Notes: generated from the letters alone by a model not told the origin. Counted from the first letter of the stretch, positions 17,998 through 26,365 are shown. The stretch is DNA of 64,000 nucleotides from JALEFZ01 sp964564415 (GCA_964564415.1 CAZMAV010000003.1:62001-126000), one strand, 5' to 3'. Numbers and translations are program-made.

Positions 17998-18103
17998 GAA
18001 TGAAGGGCTAAAGCGCCTTTGGAGTCTTAAACAAGTTATTTATGATAACCCCAAGAGCACTGCGCTATGGGTTGTGTCGCAAAACATGACTCATGATGAT
18101 CAC
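17998..18103 (+). repeat. Dispersed imperfect palindromic repeat, copy 2
   Basis: It begins GAATGAAGGGCTAAAGCGC and ends GATGATCAC, matching the minus strand of 9786-9886 along its length. The central hairpin is weaker than in copy 1 (TTGG with CCAA plus flanking GC pairs). It fills the gap between the defence-like operon and the reductase gene. Confidence 0.7.
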
Positions 18104-18123
18104 TAATAATACCGCTTTCCCTC

Positions 18124-19503
18124 ATGAAAAAATATGACCATATCCTACTCGGAACCGGGCAGGCTACCGGGACCCTCCTGGCCAAACTTATCCCTACCCG
18201 TGATTGCATCGCCGTGATCGAAGAAGCCAAGGTCGGCGGGAGCTGTGTCAATTACGGATGTACCCCCACCAAAACCCTCGTGGGTGCTGCCCGCGCCTTC
18301 CACATCGCCCAAAAAGGAGATTTTTATGGATTTAAAAGTGAAAAGGTGACCCTGGACTACGACCGGGTACGTCAACGAATGAACGAAATACGAAACGGAG
18401 GAAAGAATGGCCTCACAAGTTGGATGGAACATAGCCACAACCTCGACCTCATCCGGGGCAGAGGGACTTTTACGGGGCCTAAGACCCTCAGCGTAGATGG
18501 CAAAGAAATCGAAGGCGAGCACATCTATATCAATGTAGGAACACGAGCCCGGCTCCCCCGCATTGAAGGCATTGATCATGTCAATTGGATGGATAGTGCA
18601 GACATCTTGGAAAAGGAAAGCCTGCCTGAGCACCTTATGATCATTGGTGGAGGCTACATCGGGGTAGAGTTCGCCCAGATTTATCGCCGCTTTGGTTCGG
18701 AGGTGACCCTGATTCAACGGGCCGACCAACTCATGCCCCAAGAAGACTTGGATGTAGCCCAAGCCATTCAGGAAATATTGGAAAATGAAGGGGTAAAGGT
18801 CATCCTGGAGGCCGATGCCCGAGCGGTAAAGGAAAGTTCAGGGGAGATCGAACTCGAAATCTCTCGTCAAGGAAAGGAAGAAAAGATAAGGGGCAGCGAC
18901 CTCCTCATCGCCACAGGGCGCATTCCCAACAGCGATAAGCTCAACCTCGAAAAAGCCGGAATACTGACTAGCGAAAAGGGTTATATCTCTGTAGATGACT
19001 TTGGACGAACTTCCGTAGAAGGGGTTTTCGCCCTAGGCGACGTCAATGGCCGTGGCGCATTTACCCACACCTCCGTTCACGATGCAGAGGTGGCTATGGA
19101 TTTTATGTTTGAAGGATCGAGAACCATTTCTCAGCGAATCCCTATCTACGGGCTATTTACCGATCCTCCTTTGGGAAGGGTAGGAATGACCGAAAAAGAA
19201 GCCCTTGCCTCAGGAAAAAAGGTCCTCATAGCGAAACGTCCCATGTCCAAAATTAGCCGGGCCAAAGAAATGGGAGAAACCCAGGGTTTTGCAAAACTCC
19301 TGGTGGACGGAGATACCGATATGATCCTGGGGGCTTCTATCCTGGGAGTAGGCGGGGACGAAATCATCAACATGTTTGCCGCAGTTATGCACAGCAACAT
19401 CCCCTGCAAGCACTATCGACAGGTTGTCCTGGTTCATCCTACCGTTTCTGAACTCATGCCCTACATCCTGGATGGAATAGAGGAGGCCAAAATCCAGGCG
19501 TGA
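18124..19503 (+). CDS. FAD-dependent pyridine nucleotide-disulfide oxidoreductase (mercuric-reductase-like)
   Basis: The 459-residue flavoprotein belongs to the dihydrolipoamide dehydrogenase/mercuric reductase class. The FAD-binding glycine motif is LLGTGQATG at 9-16. The redox-active pair is C41 and C46 in GGSCVNYGCTPTK. The NAD(P) motif is IIGGGYIGVEFAQ near 175-187. A second FAD motif is GVFALGDVNG, and the C-terminal dimer motif HPTVSEL carries the active-site His. There is no N-terminal heavy-metal-binding domain and no C-terminal Cys pair, so mercury reduction is unlikely despite the usual database name. The substrate is a disulfide or small electrophile that cannot be named from sequence. 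It appears to be a single-gene unit. Confidence 0.9.
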   Translation: MKKYDHILLGTGQATGTLLAKLIPTRDCIAVIEEAKVGGSCVNYGCTPTKTLVGAARAFHIAQKGDFYGFKSEKVTLDYDRVRQRMNEIRNGGKNGLTSWMEHSHNLDLIRGRGTFTGPKTLSVDGKEIEGEHIYINVGTRARLPRIEGIDHVNWMDSADILEKESLPEHLMIIGGGYIGVEFAQIYRRFGSEVTLIQRADQLMPQEDLDVAQAIQEILENEGVKVILEADARAVKESSGEIELEISRQGKEEKIRGSDLLIATGRIPNSDKLNLEKAGILTSEKGYISVDDFGRTSVEGVFALGDVNGRGAFTHTSVHDAEVAMDFMFEGSRTISQRIPIYGLFTDPPLGRVGMTEKEALASGKKVLIAKRPMSKISRAKEMGETQGFAKLLVDGDTDMILGASILGVGGDEIINMFAAVMHSNIPCKHYRQVVLVHPTVSELMPYILDGIEEAKIQA

Positions 19504-19527
19504 AAGCAGAAAGACTACAGATTTATG

Positions 19528-20454
19528 TTATCCCAGCCATCTCCAAAAAGAACCGAATTTTTGTTTTTCCTCCCGAACTTTGCCTTCATCCACCAGGAGG
19601 TTCAATTGGGTTAATACTTCTTCTCGGTCCAAATCCAGGGCGACGGTCAACTCCTGGGTAGCCAGAAAGCCCCGCAGTGAGAGCAACTGAGCAATGTCAA
19701 GCTCCACAGGGGAGGGCCTGGCTTCTTCGTCCATTACTTTTTCGAGTGCAGCTGCATATTGTTCATAGGGAAGGCTGCCCCTCATTCTGAAGCCTTGATT
19801 TCCTTTGCCAGCAAAAACAAAGGTGGGAAAGCCTCTAACGCCCATATTTTTTCTTTGGCGGAGGTCTTCTCTAAAAGTTTTTTCGGCTTGTGGACTTTGA
19901 AAATCTTTGATGAAGCGGTCTACATCTCCTCCTACCTGGGTCAGTGCTGCCTTGAGGTCCTCTTCACGGCAGATATTTTTCCTTTCCAAAAAGACCATTT
20001 CTCTGATTCGGCGGAGGAAGGCTTGAGCTAAGGTAGAGCCTTGAAATTCAACGGCTTTGAAGGCGATAGAAGGGGGGTAGGAAGAATCCAGGGGATCCTC
20101 CAGCCATACATTTCCGTCTATGCTCATGCCCGAGTACTGTCCTACTTCATCCCAGTGAGGAGCTACATCGGAGGGACCGGAAATGCCATTTTTTACATCG
20201 GCAAAGCCCTTCCACCCAGGCAAGAGTCCGCCCATCTTGTAGATCATCTCTACCTGCTCCCCGTATTCGAGCTTGAAACGTAGCAATTGAGGTTCGATGG
20301 CCCAGCAATGAGAACAAATAGGGTCCGTAAAATAATACATCCTGACCTTAGAGGGAGGATCGAGAGAAATACTTTCCAGGCCCTCATCTTTACTAGGCGC
20401 ACACAAGCCGCTGTCCAGGTCGCAGGAAAAAATCTGGGGTGAAGGAGTAGGCAT
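19528..20454 (-). CDS. DsbA-family thioredoxin-fold protein (SpxH/YjbH-like)
   Basis: The product has about 308 residues from the ATG at 20454; an in-frame ATG at 20514 would add 20 unlikely residues. Early in the domain is YYFTDPICSHCWAIEPQ, carrying a CxxC active site in the context typical of DSBA-like oxidoreductases and SpxH adaptors. It continues with GVRGFPTFVFAG, where the cis-Pro precedes Thr. The last 60 residues look like a small winged-helix-type extension (LRGFLATQELTVALDLDREEVLTQL). No signal peptide is seen, so it is cytoplasmic. The role may be redox catalysis or delivery of substrates to ClpXP, as known for SpxH. The gene is convergent with the reductase gene, with 24 bases between stops. 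Confidence 0.8.
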   Translation of the reverse strand: MPTPSPQIFSCDLDSGLCAPSKDEGLESISLDPPSKVRMYYFTDPICSHCWAIEPQLLRFKLEYGEQVEMIYKMGGLLPGWKGFADVKNGISGPSDVAPHWDEVGQYSGMSIDGNVWLEDPLDSSYPPSIAFKAVEFQGSTLAQAFLRRIREMVFLERKNICREEDLKAALTQVGGDVDRFIKDFQSPQAEKTFREDLRQRKNMGVRGFPTFVFAGKGNQGFRMRGSLPYEQYAAALEKVMDEEARPSPVELDIAQLLSLRGFLATQELTVALDLDREEVLTQLNLLVDEGKVREEKQKFGSFWRWLG

Positions 20455-20561
20455 ATATATTTTTTGAATTAAAACGGGAGGAAAATCAAATTGTTGATGT
20501 AGGTAGCGGCCCATGCTTTAAAAAGCAGGCAAAAGGTCATGAAGAATAGAATTTGATTGGC

Positions 20562-20966
20562 TTATTGAATTTCCTGGACTACGGGATTATTCATATAGAA
20601 GTCTAGGATGCGCACCCTGGTTTTCTCGGGGATGTGCTTGCCCAGGAAGGAATAGGCAGTGTAGGTTTTACCTTCCAGCATCAAGGTGCACAGGGTGTCT
20701 TTGGATTCAATCACTGTGGTTTCCAAGCCGATGAAGCGTTCAAGTCCCTGTTCTATTTTCTGGTGTTCAACCAGGTAGTGTCGGCTTTTTTTCTTGAAAT
20801 TAGTTCGAAAACGGGCCCACCACCTTCCCAGGCCTTTTCTCTGATGCTTGTTGATCCACTTGAATCTAACTATGTAAGATTGGCGGTGGAAATCATTTCT
20901 CAGGGGAGATTCCCCAAGGCTGCCGTATTTTTCATCCAGGTGGTCCCTAAGACTCTTTTCTTTCAT
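20562..20966 (-). CDS. Hypothetical basic protein
   Basis: A 134-residue protein that I do not recognise. The N-terminal half is strongly basic and aromatic (RFKWINKHQRKGLGRWWARFRTNFKKK). The C-terminal half is a compact alpha/beta-looking stretch (VIESKDTLCTLMLEGKTYTAYSF, then HIPEKTRVRILDFYMNN). There is no signal peptide or membrane segment. It is followed on the same strand by the DsbA-like gene and preceded by a RelE-like gene, so it may belong to the same accessory cluster. The coding-like composition and clean ATG support a real gene. Confidence 0.5.
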   Translation of the reverse strand: MKEKSLRDHLDEKYGSLGESPLRNDFHRQSYIVRFKWINKHQRKGLGRWWARFRTNFKKKSRHYLVEHQKIEQGLERFIGLETTVIESKDTLCTLMLEGKTYTAYSFLGKHIPEKTRVRILDFYMNNPVVQEIQ

Positions 20967-21100
20967 GATTTAATTTTTAAGGGTGGATGTAAGGACAATG
21001 ATTCTCTGTGCCGCGAATGCTCGGAGGGGTCCCAATTTCTGGATTTGAAAGGGACGCATTCGTGGACATCAGGCAACTAAAAGGCTTACCGGATGGGAGA

Positions 21101-21433
21101 CTATTTATTTCTCAAATATTCATCTCTGATCTTCTCGGCCAGGATGTGCTGCACGTTGGCATTGTTTTGCTCATTATCAAAGAAAGAATGAGTCAGGTAA
21201 AGCTTAAAAGAGGGTGCGTACACAAATGCCATCAGGCGAAGATCATGAGAATCTGAAGGAACGATGATTTCGAAGATGTTATCGGAGTCTACAAGGGTCG
21301 CTGCCTGAATAGGAAACTCCCGTGAATGCAGAATCCACTCGAGGACGTAATCCACTTGCCTTTGCAGATAAGGATTCAGCCTCTCATACTCTCTTCGAAA
21401 CTCAGGTAAAAAAATTACATGATGAATCTTCAT
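21101..21433 (-). CDS. RelE/HigB-like putative toxin
   Basis: The 110-residue protein begins MKIHHVIFLPEFRREYERL and has a central IFEIIVPSDSHDLRLMAFVY and a late LYLTHSFFDN. These fit the RelE/HigB ribonuclease fold: two helices, then beta strands with a basic Arg and a final H/F-rich strand. The identification rests on pattern, not on a strong signature. An XRE-type regulator gene lies 281 bases upstream on the same strand. That is further apart than in most toxin-antitoxin pairs, and regulator-first order differs from the usual toxin-first higBA order. If it is a toxin it would cleave mRNA. Confidence 0.5.
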   Translation of the reverse strand: MKIHHVIFLPEFRREYERLNPYLQRQVDYVLEWILHSREFPIQAATLVDSDNIFEIIVPSDSHDLRLMAFVYAPSFKLYLTHSFFDNEQNNANVQHILAEKIRDEYLRNK

Positions 21434-21518
21434 AAGATTTTAAATGAGTAGGAAACAGGTGATCCAGGGATAATCTTTTTGAATTTGATTTTTTTGATCT
21501 CATAGCGTTATTTATTTC

Positions 21519-21614
21519 ATGCCAAAAAAGAAGGAGTTTCATAACAATCACTTTGATGATGACCTATTTGAAGGCGTATGGACCTCTAAAGAGGAGGTAA
21601 TAGCCCTAATATAA
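21519..21614 (+). CDS. Tiny ORF between the RelE-like and XRE genes
   Basis: ATG at 21519 to TAA at 21614 encodes 31 residues (MPKKKEFHNNHFDDDLFEGV onward), charged and clean. It lies opposite in direction to its neighbours. There is no known family. It may be chance, or a truncated gene of the same accessory cluster. Confidence 0.2.
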   Translation: MPKKKEFHNNHFDDDLFEGVWTSKEEVIALI

Positions 21615-21644
21615 AATAAAATGTTTCTTAAAATATAAAACCCT

Positions 21645-21668
21645 ACATGCGAACTTACATGCAGGATT
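21645..21668. other. Stem-loop between RelE-like and XRE genes
   Basis: CCTaCATG and CATGcAGG form an eight-position stem with one mismatch around an eight-base loop. No T-run follows, so it is not a clear terminator. It could be an operator or a chance hairpin. Confidence 0.3.
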
Positions 21669-21714
21669 CAGTTAAAGATGATTTTTTTACGCTCGACCCG
21701 AGGGTCTAAGGGCA

Positions 21715-21987
21715 TTAATCTACGATTTCACCAAAGACGAAGTAGATGGGTTTTTTGAATCCATGCTCACAAATTCGAATGAGGGTCGACACATTCATGT
21801 CAGATCCATTTTCGATTTTGCTGATGTAGCTCTTTTGTGTTCCTATTCGATCTGCCAGTTCTTGCTGGGTAAGGCTGTGACTTAATCTGATACTTTTTAA
21901 TTTTTGTCCCAAGCGAAATACCTTGGAATCTATATTAAAGTCCCGATTTCCTTTCGAATTCTCTGCCCCATATTTTTCCTCCTTCAT
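21715..21987 (-). CDS. XRE-family helix-turn-helix regulator
   Basis: The product of about 90 residues contains a complete XRE-type HTH: LGQKLKSIRLSHSLTQQELA, then DRIGTQKSYISKIENG and a following helix NVSTLIRICEH. It ends with a short hydrophobic tail PIYFVFGEIVD. The ATG at 21987 is preferred; an in-frame ATG at 22035 and a GTG at 22113 would extend the N-terminus with low-complexity sequence. It is a likely DNA-binding antitoxin or repressor for the RelE-like gene downstream, judged by order and strand. Confidence 0.8.
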   Translation of the reverse strand: MKEEKYGAENSKGNRDFNIDSKVFRLGQKLKSIRLSHSLTQQELADRIGTQKSYISKIENGSDMNVSTLIRICEHGFKKPIYFVFGEIVD

Positions 21988-22121
21988 CTGGCGAAATGAA
22001 AATTCACTATTTTCTGCTGATGGCTTCTTTTCCATGCTTCCTGAGAAATTTTTTGCGTGAATGTTTGTTCTCAATGTTGGTACTGTTTTGTAATTGGAGT
22101 AAATGGGGTTCACTTGAATTT

Positions 22122-22223
22122 ATGGATGACGAAGTTAACAAAAAAGATAACAGAATCAAAGGGAACTTTTTTCAGTTTCTAACATGGTTGGGGCTGATTC
22201 TCTCTTTTTTATATTATTTGTAA
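22122..22223 (+). CDS. Tiny membrane-peptide ORF
   Basis: ATG at 22122 encodes 33 residues: a charged start (MDDEVNKKDNRIK), then a single hydrophobic helix (FFQFLTWLGLILSFLYYL). It is divergent from the XRE gene and too short to judge. It could be a small membrane peptide or chance. Confidence 0.2.
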   Translation: MDDEVNKKDNRIKGNFFQFLTWLGLILSFLYYL

Positions 22224-22301
22224 ATATTTTTTATAATTTTAACCAAGATACAAGTTCATTTAATAATGAACAAGTATTTTTTCACTTTACTCCCATCACC
22301 A

Positions 22302-22336
22302 GGGTCCTATGCCCAAAGGAATAACCCCAAGCTATA
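22302..22336. repeat. Possible REP-like palindrome
   Basis: The sequence AATAACCCCAAGCTATAGAGCTGTAGGGCG has an AGCT/AGCT core stem flanked by CCC and GGG. It also shares ATAACCCCAAG with the 17998-18103 repeat. It may be a distant or partial relative of that repeat, or an unrelated REP-like unit. Confidence 0.3.
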
Positions 22337-22437
22337 GAGCTGTAGGGCGATAAAATTTTTAAAGGGGATCAACCGGAGAACTCCTCTCAAAAATGAATTT
22401 CTTGGCTTCAAAAGGTGATTTCTTCCCCTCTCCAACT

Positions 22438-22445
22438 TATCTTTG
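22438..22445 (+). promoter_or_regulatory. Candidate -7 box for the patatin gene
   Basis: TATCTTTG fits TAnnTTTG. No TTG is found at the normal distance upstream, so support is partial. The same octamer occurs before the DUF3109 gene at 63540. Confidence 0.35.
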
Positions 22446-22530
22446 TTTAGAGCCGCTTCTGGTATCTGCTAGGTTCAGCTTGTAAAGACCCTGAATGTCC
22501 CTACGGCTTTTCCTCCCTAATCCTTTGCTT

Positions 22531-24633
22531 ATGGCTGCCAAAAATTCAAATAAAGACAACCCAGCACCTTCTTTTGATATTGAAGAACTGAAGGCCTTTT
22601 TTGCAGAAGAAACCTTCATCACAGACTTTGCCGATGAAGACTGGAACTTTCTGGCAGGACTGAGAGAAGCCGCCGAAAAGGTAAAGGACCTCCCGCCCAT
22701 CTCAGACCAATCCTATGTCAAAGATGGGAAGACCTATTATTTTGTAGACTTTGTCCAGGAGGGGGGTGGGGTCCTGGGCATCGCTTTGGTAGGCTTTGTT
22801 TACATCCTCGAAAAGGCTGGGATTCGCTTTCAGAAATTGGGAGGAACCTCGGCGGGTGCTATCAATACCCTGGCCCTGGCAGCCATCGGAAAGCCTGAAG
22901 ATTCTAAATCAGAGCACCTGCTGGGAATCCTCAACGATATGGAATTGGCTAAATTTCAGGACGGCCCCAAGGCAGTAGTCAACTCAGCCAAAGTCCTACA
23001 GGGCCTCTTTGCCTGGAAGCCCAAAATATTCGGAATCAAGCTTTCGCTCAGTTTTTGGCTGGGCCTAGTCATGGCCATTCCCCTCGTCCTTTGTACTATT
23101 TTCCCAAGTTTTATCGCGGAGATTGTCCTTTCTTTTCTGTTGGGACTTTTTATTCTTCTTTCTCTCTTTTTGGGCCCGGCTCTGTTTACCCTTCGCAAGT
23201 ACCTGGGCCTGCATCCAGGAGACTATTTTGAAGAGTGGCTTTCGGGAATCATGAAGAAGCATGGGGCAGAGACTACCCAGAAGCTACAGCAGAAGATGAA
23301 TACCTTCTCCCCACAGGTGAAGGAGCAGTACAGGCCCGATTCCGACGATGAAGACCATGTAGCTGTGGTAGCCTCCGACCTGAGCAACCAAATCAAAACG
23401 GTTTTTCCCAGGGATGCCCATTATTATTATTCCAAAAAAGAACTGGAAAGGCTGAATCCCGCAAGCTTTGGCAGAGCCTCTATGTCTGTGCCCCTGTTTT
23501 TTCATCCCAAAACCATCCAAAACATTCCCCGAGCCACGGCTGACCAACTCAACTGGATATTCAGGCTAAAGCCCGACCCAAGCCTACGGAAGAGTCAGAT
23601 TTTGAAGGATAAAAAAATAGATGTTGAAGACTACATTAGAAATTCCGGAGTAAAGGTTGCCGCCCGGGCACTTATGGTGGATGGAGGACTGATTTCCAAT
23701 TTCCCCATTGACATTTTCCACGCCTATGACAATGTACCTCGTCGCCCTACCTTTGGAGTGAGGCTGGGTGGGGAAAGCGAAGGAGAAAGGGGCAAAAAGC
23801 CAACCTTGATCAGCCTGTTGACAAGTTCGTTTGATACCGCCCGCATTGCCAGAGACAATGAGTTTATCAATTCCAACCCTGATTTTAGGAAACTGGTGAG
23901 CCAGATTCAGGTGGGTGATGTCAATTGGCTCAATTTCAACCTGCCGGATGAGGACAAACGAAGCCTCTTTCTCAACGGTGCTATTGCAGCGGCTGATTTT
24001 CTCGTTGGCTTTGAATGGGAGGCTTACAAAACCCTGCGAGAGCAGAAGCGAAATGAACTTGCGCTCAACATTTTTGAGGGCAATATTTTCGAGTTGATCC
24101 AGCGGGCCCTCAAAGAGCGAAACCTGGAGGTAGAAGAAAGTACAGAGGAAATGACGGCTCGTTCTGTCCTTCCTTCCGCCAAAAGAGAAGTCAGGCGAGA
24201 GGAGGCAGACCTTCGCCAGCGCTTGATTCGACTGGGTAAGAAGCAGATTCCCTTTGATTTCTTATGGGTAGAAAAAAGCCCGGAAAAAGACGGAGCCAAC
24301 TACGAAAAGCAGATTCTAAAAAAGATCAAACGCAAAGGTCGTTGGGTAGAGGTAGAAAGCATTTCTGCAGCCGAAAAGGAGATAGAGGAATATACCTTCG
24401 ATCTGATGTTTGTGGTCGCAGATGATAAGGAGGAGTTTTCCACTCATGTCGAAGCCTACAAAGCCCTTTTTGAGAAATTGGGTAAGGAAAAGATGCCACG
24501 CACCCTATTTTATGTCCAACCTGAGGTGATGAGAAGCATCAATTTCAAGAAGGCTCCGGGCATCATGGCCAATCCTTCCACCTTGATACATCAGGCACTT
24601 GATCTTTTGGAAAAGAAGCTGAAAGAAGAATAG
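22531..24633 (+). CDS. Patatin-like phospholipase with membrane hairpin and receiver-like C-terminal domain
   Basis: About 700 residues. Start at ATG 22531 (MAAKNSNKDN); an in-frame ATG at 22495 adds 12 residues, and residue numbers here count from that one. The patatin core shows the oxyanion loop QEGGGVLG at 88-95, nucleophile elbow GTSAG with Ser119, and DGG at 396-398 supplying the catalytic Asp. Two hydrophobic helices at about 183-203 and 205-230 sit inside the core, so it is probably membrane-anchored. After an Arg/Glu-rich linker, residues 603-712 form an alpha/beta domain. It opens FDFLWVEKSPE, has FDLMFVVADD in the middle and ends GIMANPSTLIHQALDLL. This looks like the receiver-like domains seen in bacterial conflict proteins, without the phospho-Asp. 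It is predicted to hydrolyse membrane lipids; control by the C-terminal domain is inference. Confidence 0.82.
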   Translation: MAAKNSNKDNPAPSFDIEELKAFFAEETFITDFADEDWNFLAGLREAAEKVKDLPPISDQSYVKDGKTYYFVDFVQEGGGVLGIALVGFVYILEKAGIRFQKLGGTSAGAINTLALAAIGKPEDSKSEHLLGILNDMELAKFQDGPKAVVNSAKVLQGLFAWKPKIFGIKLSLSFWLGLVMAIPLVLCTIFPSFIAEIVLSFLLGLFILLSLFLGPALFTLRKYLGLHPGDYFEEWLSGIMKKHGAETTQKLQQKMNTFSPQVKEQYRPDSDDEDHVAVVASDLSNQIKTVFPRDAHYYYSKKELERLNPASFGRASMSVPLFFHPKTIQNIPRATADQLNWIFRLKPDPSLRKSQILKDKKIDVEDYIRNSGVKVAARALMVDGGLISNFPIDIFHAYDNVPRRPTFGVRLGGESEGERGKKPTLISLLTSSFDTARIARDNEFINSNPDFRKLVSQIQVGDVNWLNFNLPDEDKRSLFLNGAIAAADFLVGFEWEAYKTLREQKRNELALNIFEGNIFELIQRALKERNLEVEESTEEMTARSVLPSAKREVRREEADLRQRLIRLGKKQIPFDFLWVEKSPEKDGANYEKQILKKIKRKGRWVEVESISAAEKEIEEYTFDLMFVVADDKEEFSTHVEAYKALFEKLGKEKMPRTLFYVQPEVMRSINFKKAPGIMANPSTLIHQALDLLEKKLKEE

Positions 24634-24636
24634 TAA

Positions 24637-25128
24637 ATGCCAAGATTTGATTTTCCTCAGCGCATCAAGCAATTGGAAAAGCGTAAGGGCGGTTATTTCT
24701 ACCTAAAGATAGATGCCGAGGTCGTAGAAGCCTTGGAGAAGAAGCGGTCTACCCGCCTGCTCTGTGAGATAGACCAAAATACTCAGCTATTCCTGCGGAT
24801 TGAACCACCTGGGTAATGGAAACTATTACATCATTGTGGGGTCAACATACCTCAAGAAATTGGGCAAAGGGCTGGGGGAGGAGGTGAACTTTACAACTCG
24901 GGAAGACCCCAATCCTTTGGGGATAGAAATTTCTGAAAGCCTGGAGGTCCTTTTGGCTCAGGATGAGGAGGCCAAAGCCATGTTTGACCGGCTTAAGGAC
25001 GGGAAAAGGGGAGTTTGATCTACAGCATCATGAAGGTCAAGGATATTGACAAGATGGTGCAGCACAACCTTGAGTTTCTTCAAAGAGAAGAACAGAAGAG
25101 GCAAAAGAAAGAGAGCAAAAAATCCTGA
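24637..25128 (+). pseudogene. Frameshifted DUF1905/YdeI-like gene
   Basis: ATG at 24637 starts MPRFDFPQRIKQLEKRKGGYFYLKI, which fits a DUF1905-type beta-barrel, but the frame ends at a TAA near 24813. The neighbouring frame continues the fold (LNHLGNGNYYIIVGSTYLKKLG) to 25018. A third frame supplies the helical YdeI/OmpD-associated tail (LIYSIMKVKDIDKMVQHNLEFL) to TGA at 25126-25128. Two frameshifts, near 24788 and 25007, therefore separate three parts that together make one ordinary protein of this family. It is either a pseudogene or affected by sequence errors. It begins three bases after the patatin stop codon and ends just before the stop of the convergent pentapeptide-repeat gene. Confidence 0.65.
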
Positions 25129-25698
25129 TTATTTTTCTTCCAGAAGGGTTCCTTCTAGGTCGGTGTCGCGGATATCAGCTCCGCTTAGATCGGCCTGTTC
25201 CAGATTGGCTTCGTAGAGATCGGCAGAGGTAAGAATGGCATTGGTGAGGTTGGCGCCCTCAAAGTCGGCCTTGCTCGCGTCAGCTTCGGTGAGATTTGCT
25301 TCTTCCAGCCTGGCTTTGCAGAGCCTGGCCTCACTGAGGTCGGCATCTTTGAAAATAGCCCTGTGGGCATTCACCCCTTCCATGTGAGCCTTGTGAAGGT
25401 CGGAAGACTCAAAGTTAGCTTCGATGAGCTCGGCCCTGTCCAACTTCGCATAACTGAGGTCAGCATCCTGTATGGTTGCTCTTTCCAGTTTGGCTTCGCT
25501 CAGATCAGCCTGAGAAAGGTCCACCCGATTGAGTTTGGCCTCCTGAAGAAGAACTCCCCTGAAGTTGATTTTGAAGAGATCCATGTGGGAAAGATCCTGT
25601 CCTTTGAGATTAGGCGTAAGGTCTGGGTGTTCCAGGCGCCACTGATTCCAGGCTTCAGGCCCTAGTTTTAGGTGGGAAAAATGGTTGGACTCTGCCAT
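25129..25698 (-). CDS. Pentapeptide-repeat protein
   Basis: The 189-residue protein is built almost entirely of A(D/N)LxX-type pentapeptides from about residue 35 to 185, for example ADLSEAKLERATIQDADLSY. Such repeats fold into a right-handed quadrilateral beta-helix. No DNA-mimic or toxin domain is fused and no signal peptide is seen, so it is a cytoplasmic protein. Known relatives include gyrase-protecting Qnr/MfpA proteins, but most members have no assigned role, and this one cannot be assigned. It converges on the broken YdeI-like gene. Confidence 0.9.
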   Translation of the reverse strand: MAESNHFSHLKLGPEAWNQWRLEHPDLTPNLKGQDLSHMDLFKINFRGVLLQEAKLNRVDLSQADLSEAKLERATIQDADLSYAKLDRAELIEANFESSDLHKAHMEGVNAHRAIFKDADLSEARLCKARLEEANLTEADASKADFEGANLTNAILTSADLYEANLEQADLSGADIRDTDLEGTLLEEK

Positions 25699-25795
25699 AT
25701 ATATTTATGTTGATGAAAGAATATAGGAAAAAAAATGATGAATCGAGAAGAATTTTATTGAAAATGAGTTAGGTTTTTAAAGAATTTGACTTGTC

Positions 25796-26365
25796 ATGAT
25801 AGATTCTTTAAGGTCTCACATCCTTGAACGCTTGGGGAAAAAGCCTGAAGGGCTTGAGGAAGTCCTGGCTGCATTTGAAGAAAAAACAAGCAAGAAAAAC
25901 GAGGTCCTAGTTGAAATCGGGGAGGTGTGTAGGGCCTGTTATTTCATCGTATCGGGTTGCCTCAAGGTCGCAACCTACAATTATAATGGAGATGAGAGCA
26001 CCACTCATCTGGCTTTTGAAGGAGAATGGCGCACGGCCATGCGCAGCTTCATCAACCAACAGCCCTCCAACGAGCGCATCGTCTGCGTAGAACCCACCCG
26101 ACTGACCCTCATCTCAAGAGAGGCTTTTCAGCGTCTTTCCTCCGAAGTCCCCGAATTCGAATTCATCTACAGAGTCGTTCTGGAAGAATCCTATACCCAC
26201 TCCATCGAACGGGTTCAGACCCTGATGTCCATGGATGCCATGCATAGGCTCAAGTGGCTTCTGGGTCAGCATCCCTTGATTTTTACCCGCCTTTCCAATC
26301 GCCTGATCGCTTCCTACCTGGGACTTTCTGAGGCTACCCTCAGCCGCCTTAAGGCAAAACTTTGA
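25796..26365 (+). CDS. Crp/Fnr-family transcriptional regulator
   Basis: The 189-residue protein has a cyclic-nucleotide-binding-like beta-roll at about 20-120 (VLVEIGEVCRACYFIVSGCLKV is the first strand pair). A dimer helix follows, then a C-terminal winged helix ending RLIASYLGLSEATLSRLKAKL. The ligand-binding residues of classical CRP are not clearly conserved. Bacteroidota have many such small regulators beside the genes they control. Here the next three plus-strand genes (DoxX, SnoaL-like, small membrane protein) are likely targets; this is inference from position. Confidence 0.9.
   Translation: MIDSLRSHILERLGKKPEGLEEVLAAFEEKTSKKNEVLVEIGEVCRACYFIVSGCLKVATYNYNGDESTTHLAFEGEWRTAMRSFINQQPSNERIVCVEPTRLTLISREAFQRLSSEVPEFEFIYRVVLEESYTHSIERVQTLMSMDAMHRLKWLLGQHPLIFTRLSNRLIASYLGLSEATLSRLKAKL

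Larger units (their letters stand above)
21988..22437. other. AT-rich spacer upstream of the patatin gene
   Basis: Between the XRE gene and the patatin gene I see only a possible 33-residue ORF and a short palindromic stretch near 22300 (both listed separately), plus a -7-like box at 22438. The rest holds no supported gene. Confidence 0.4.

Noticed and set aside
15687..18123. Integrated element at tRNA-Glu with attachment-site repeats
   Set aside because: I looked for a second copy of the tRNA 3' end downstream and found none, and no integrase gene is present.
18124..19503. Mercuric reductase
   Set aside because: No heavy-metal-binding N-terminal domain, no C-terminal Cys pair and no mer genes nearby; a general disulfide reductase is the safer call.
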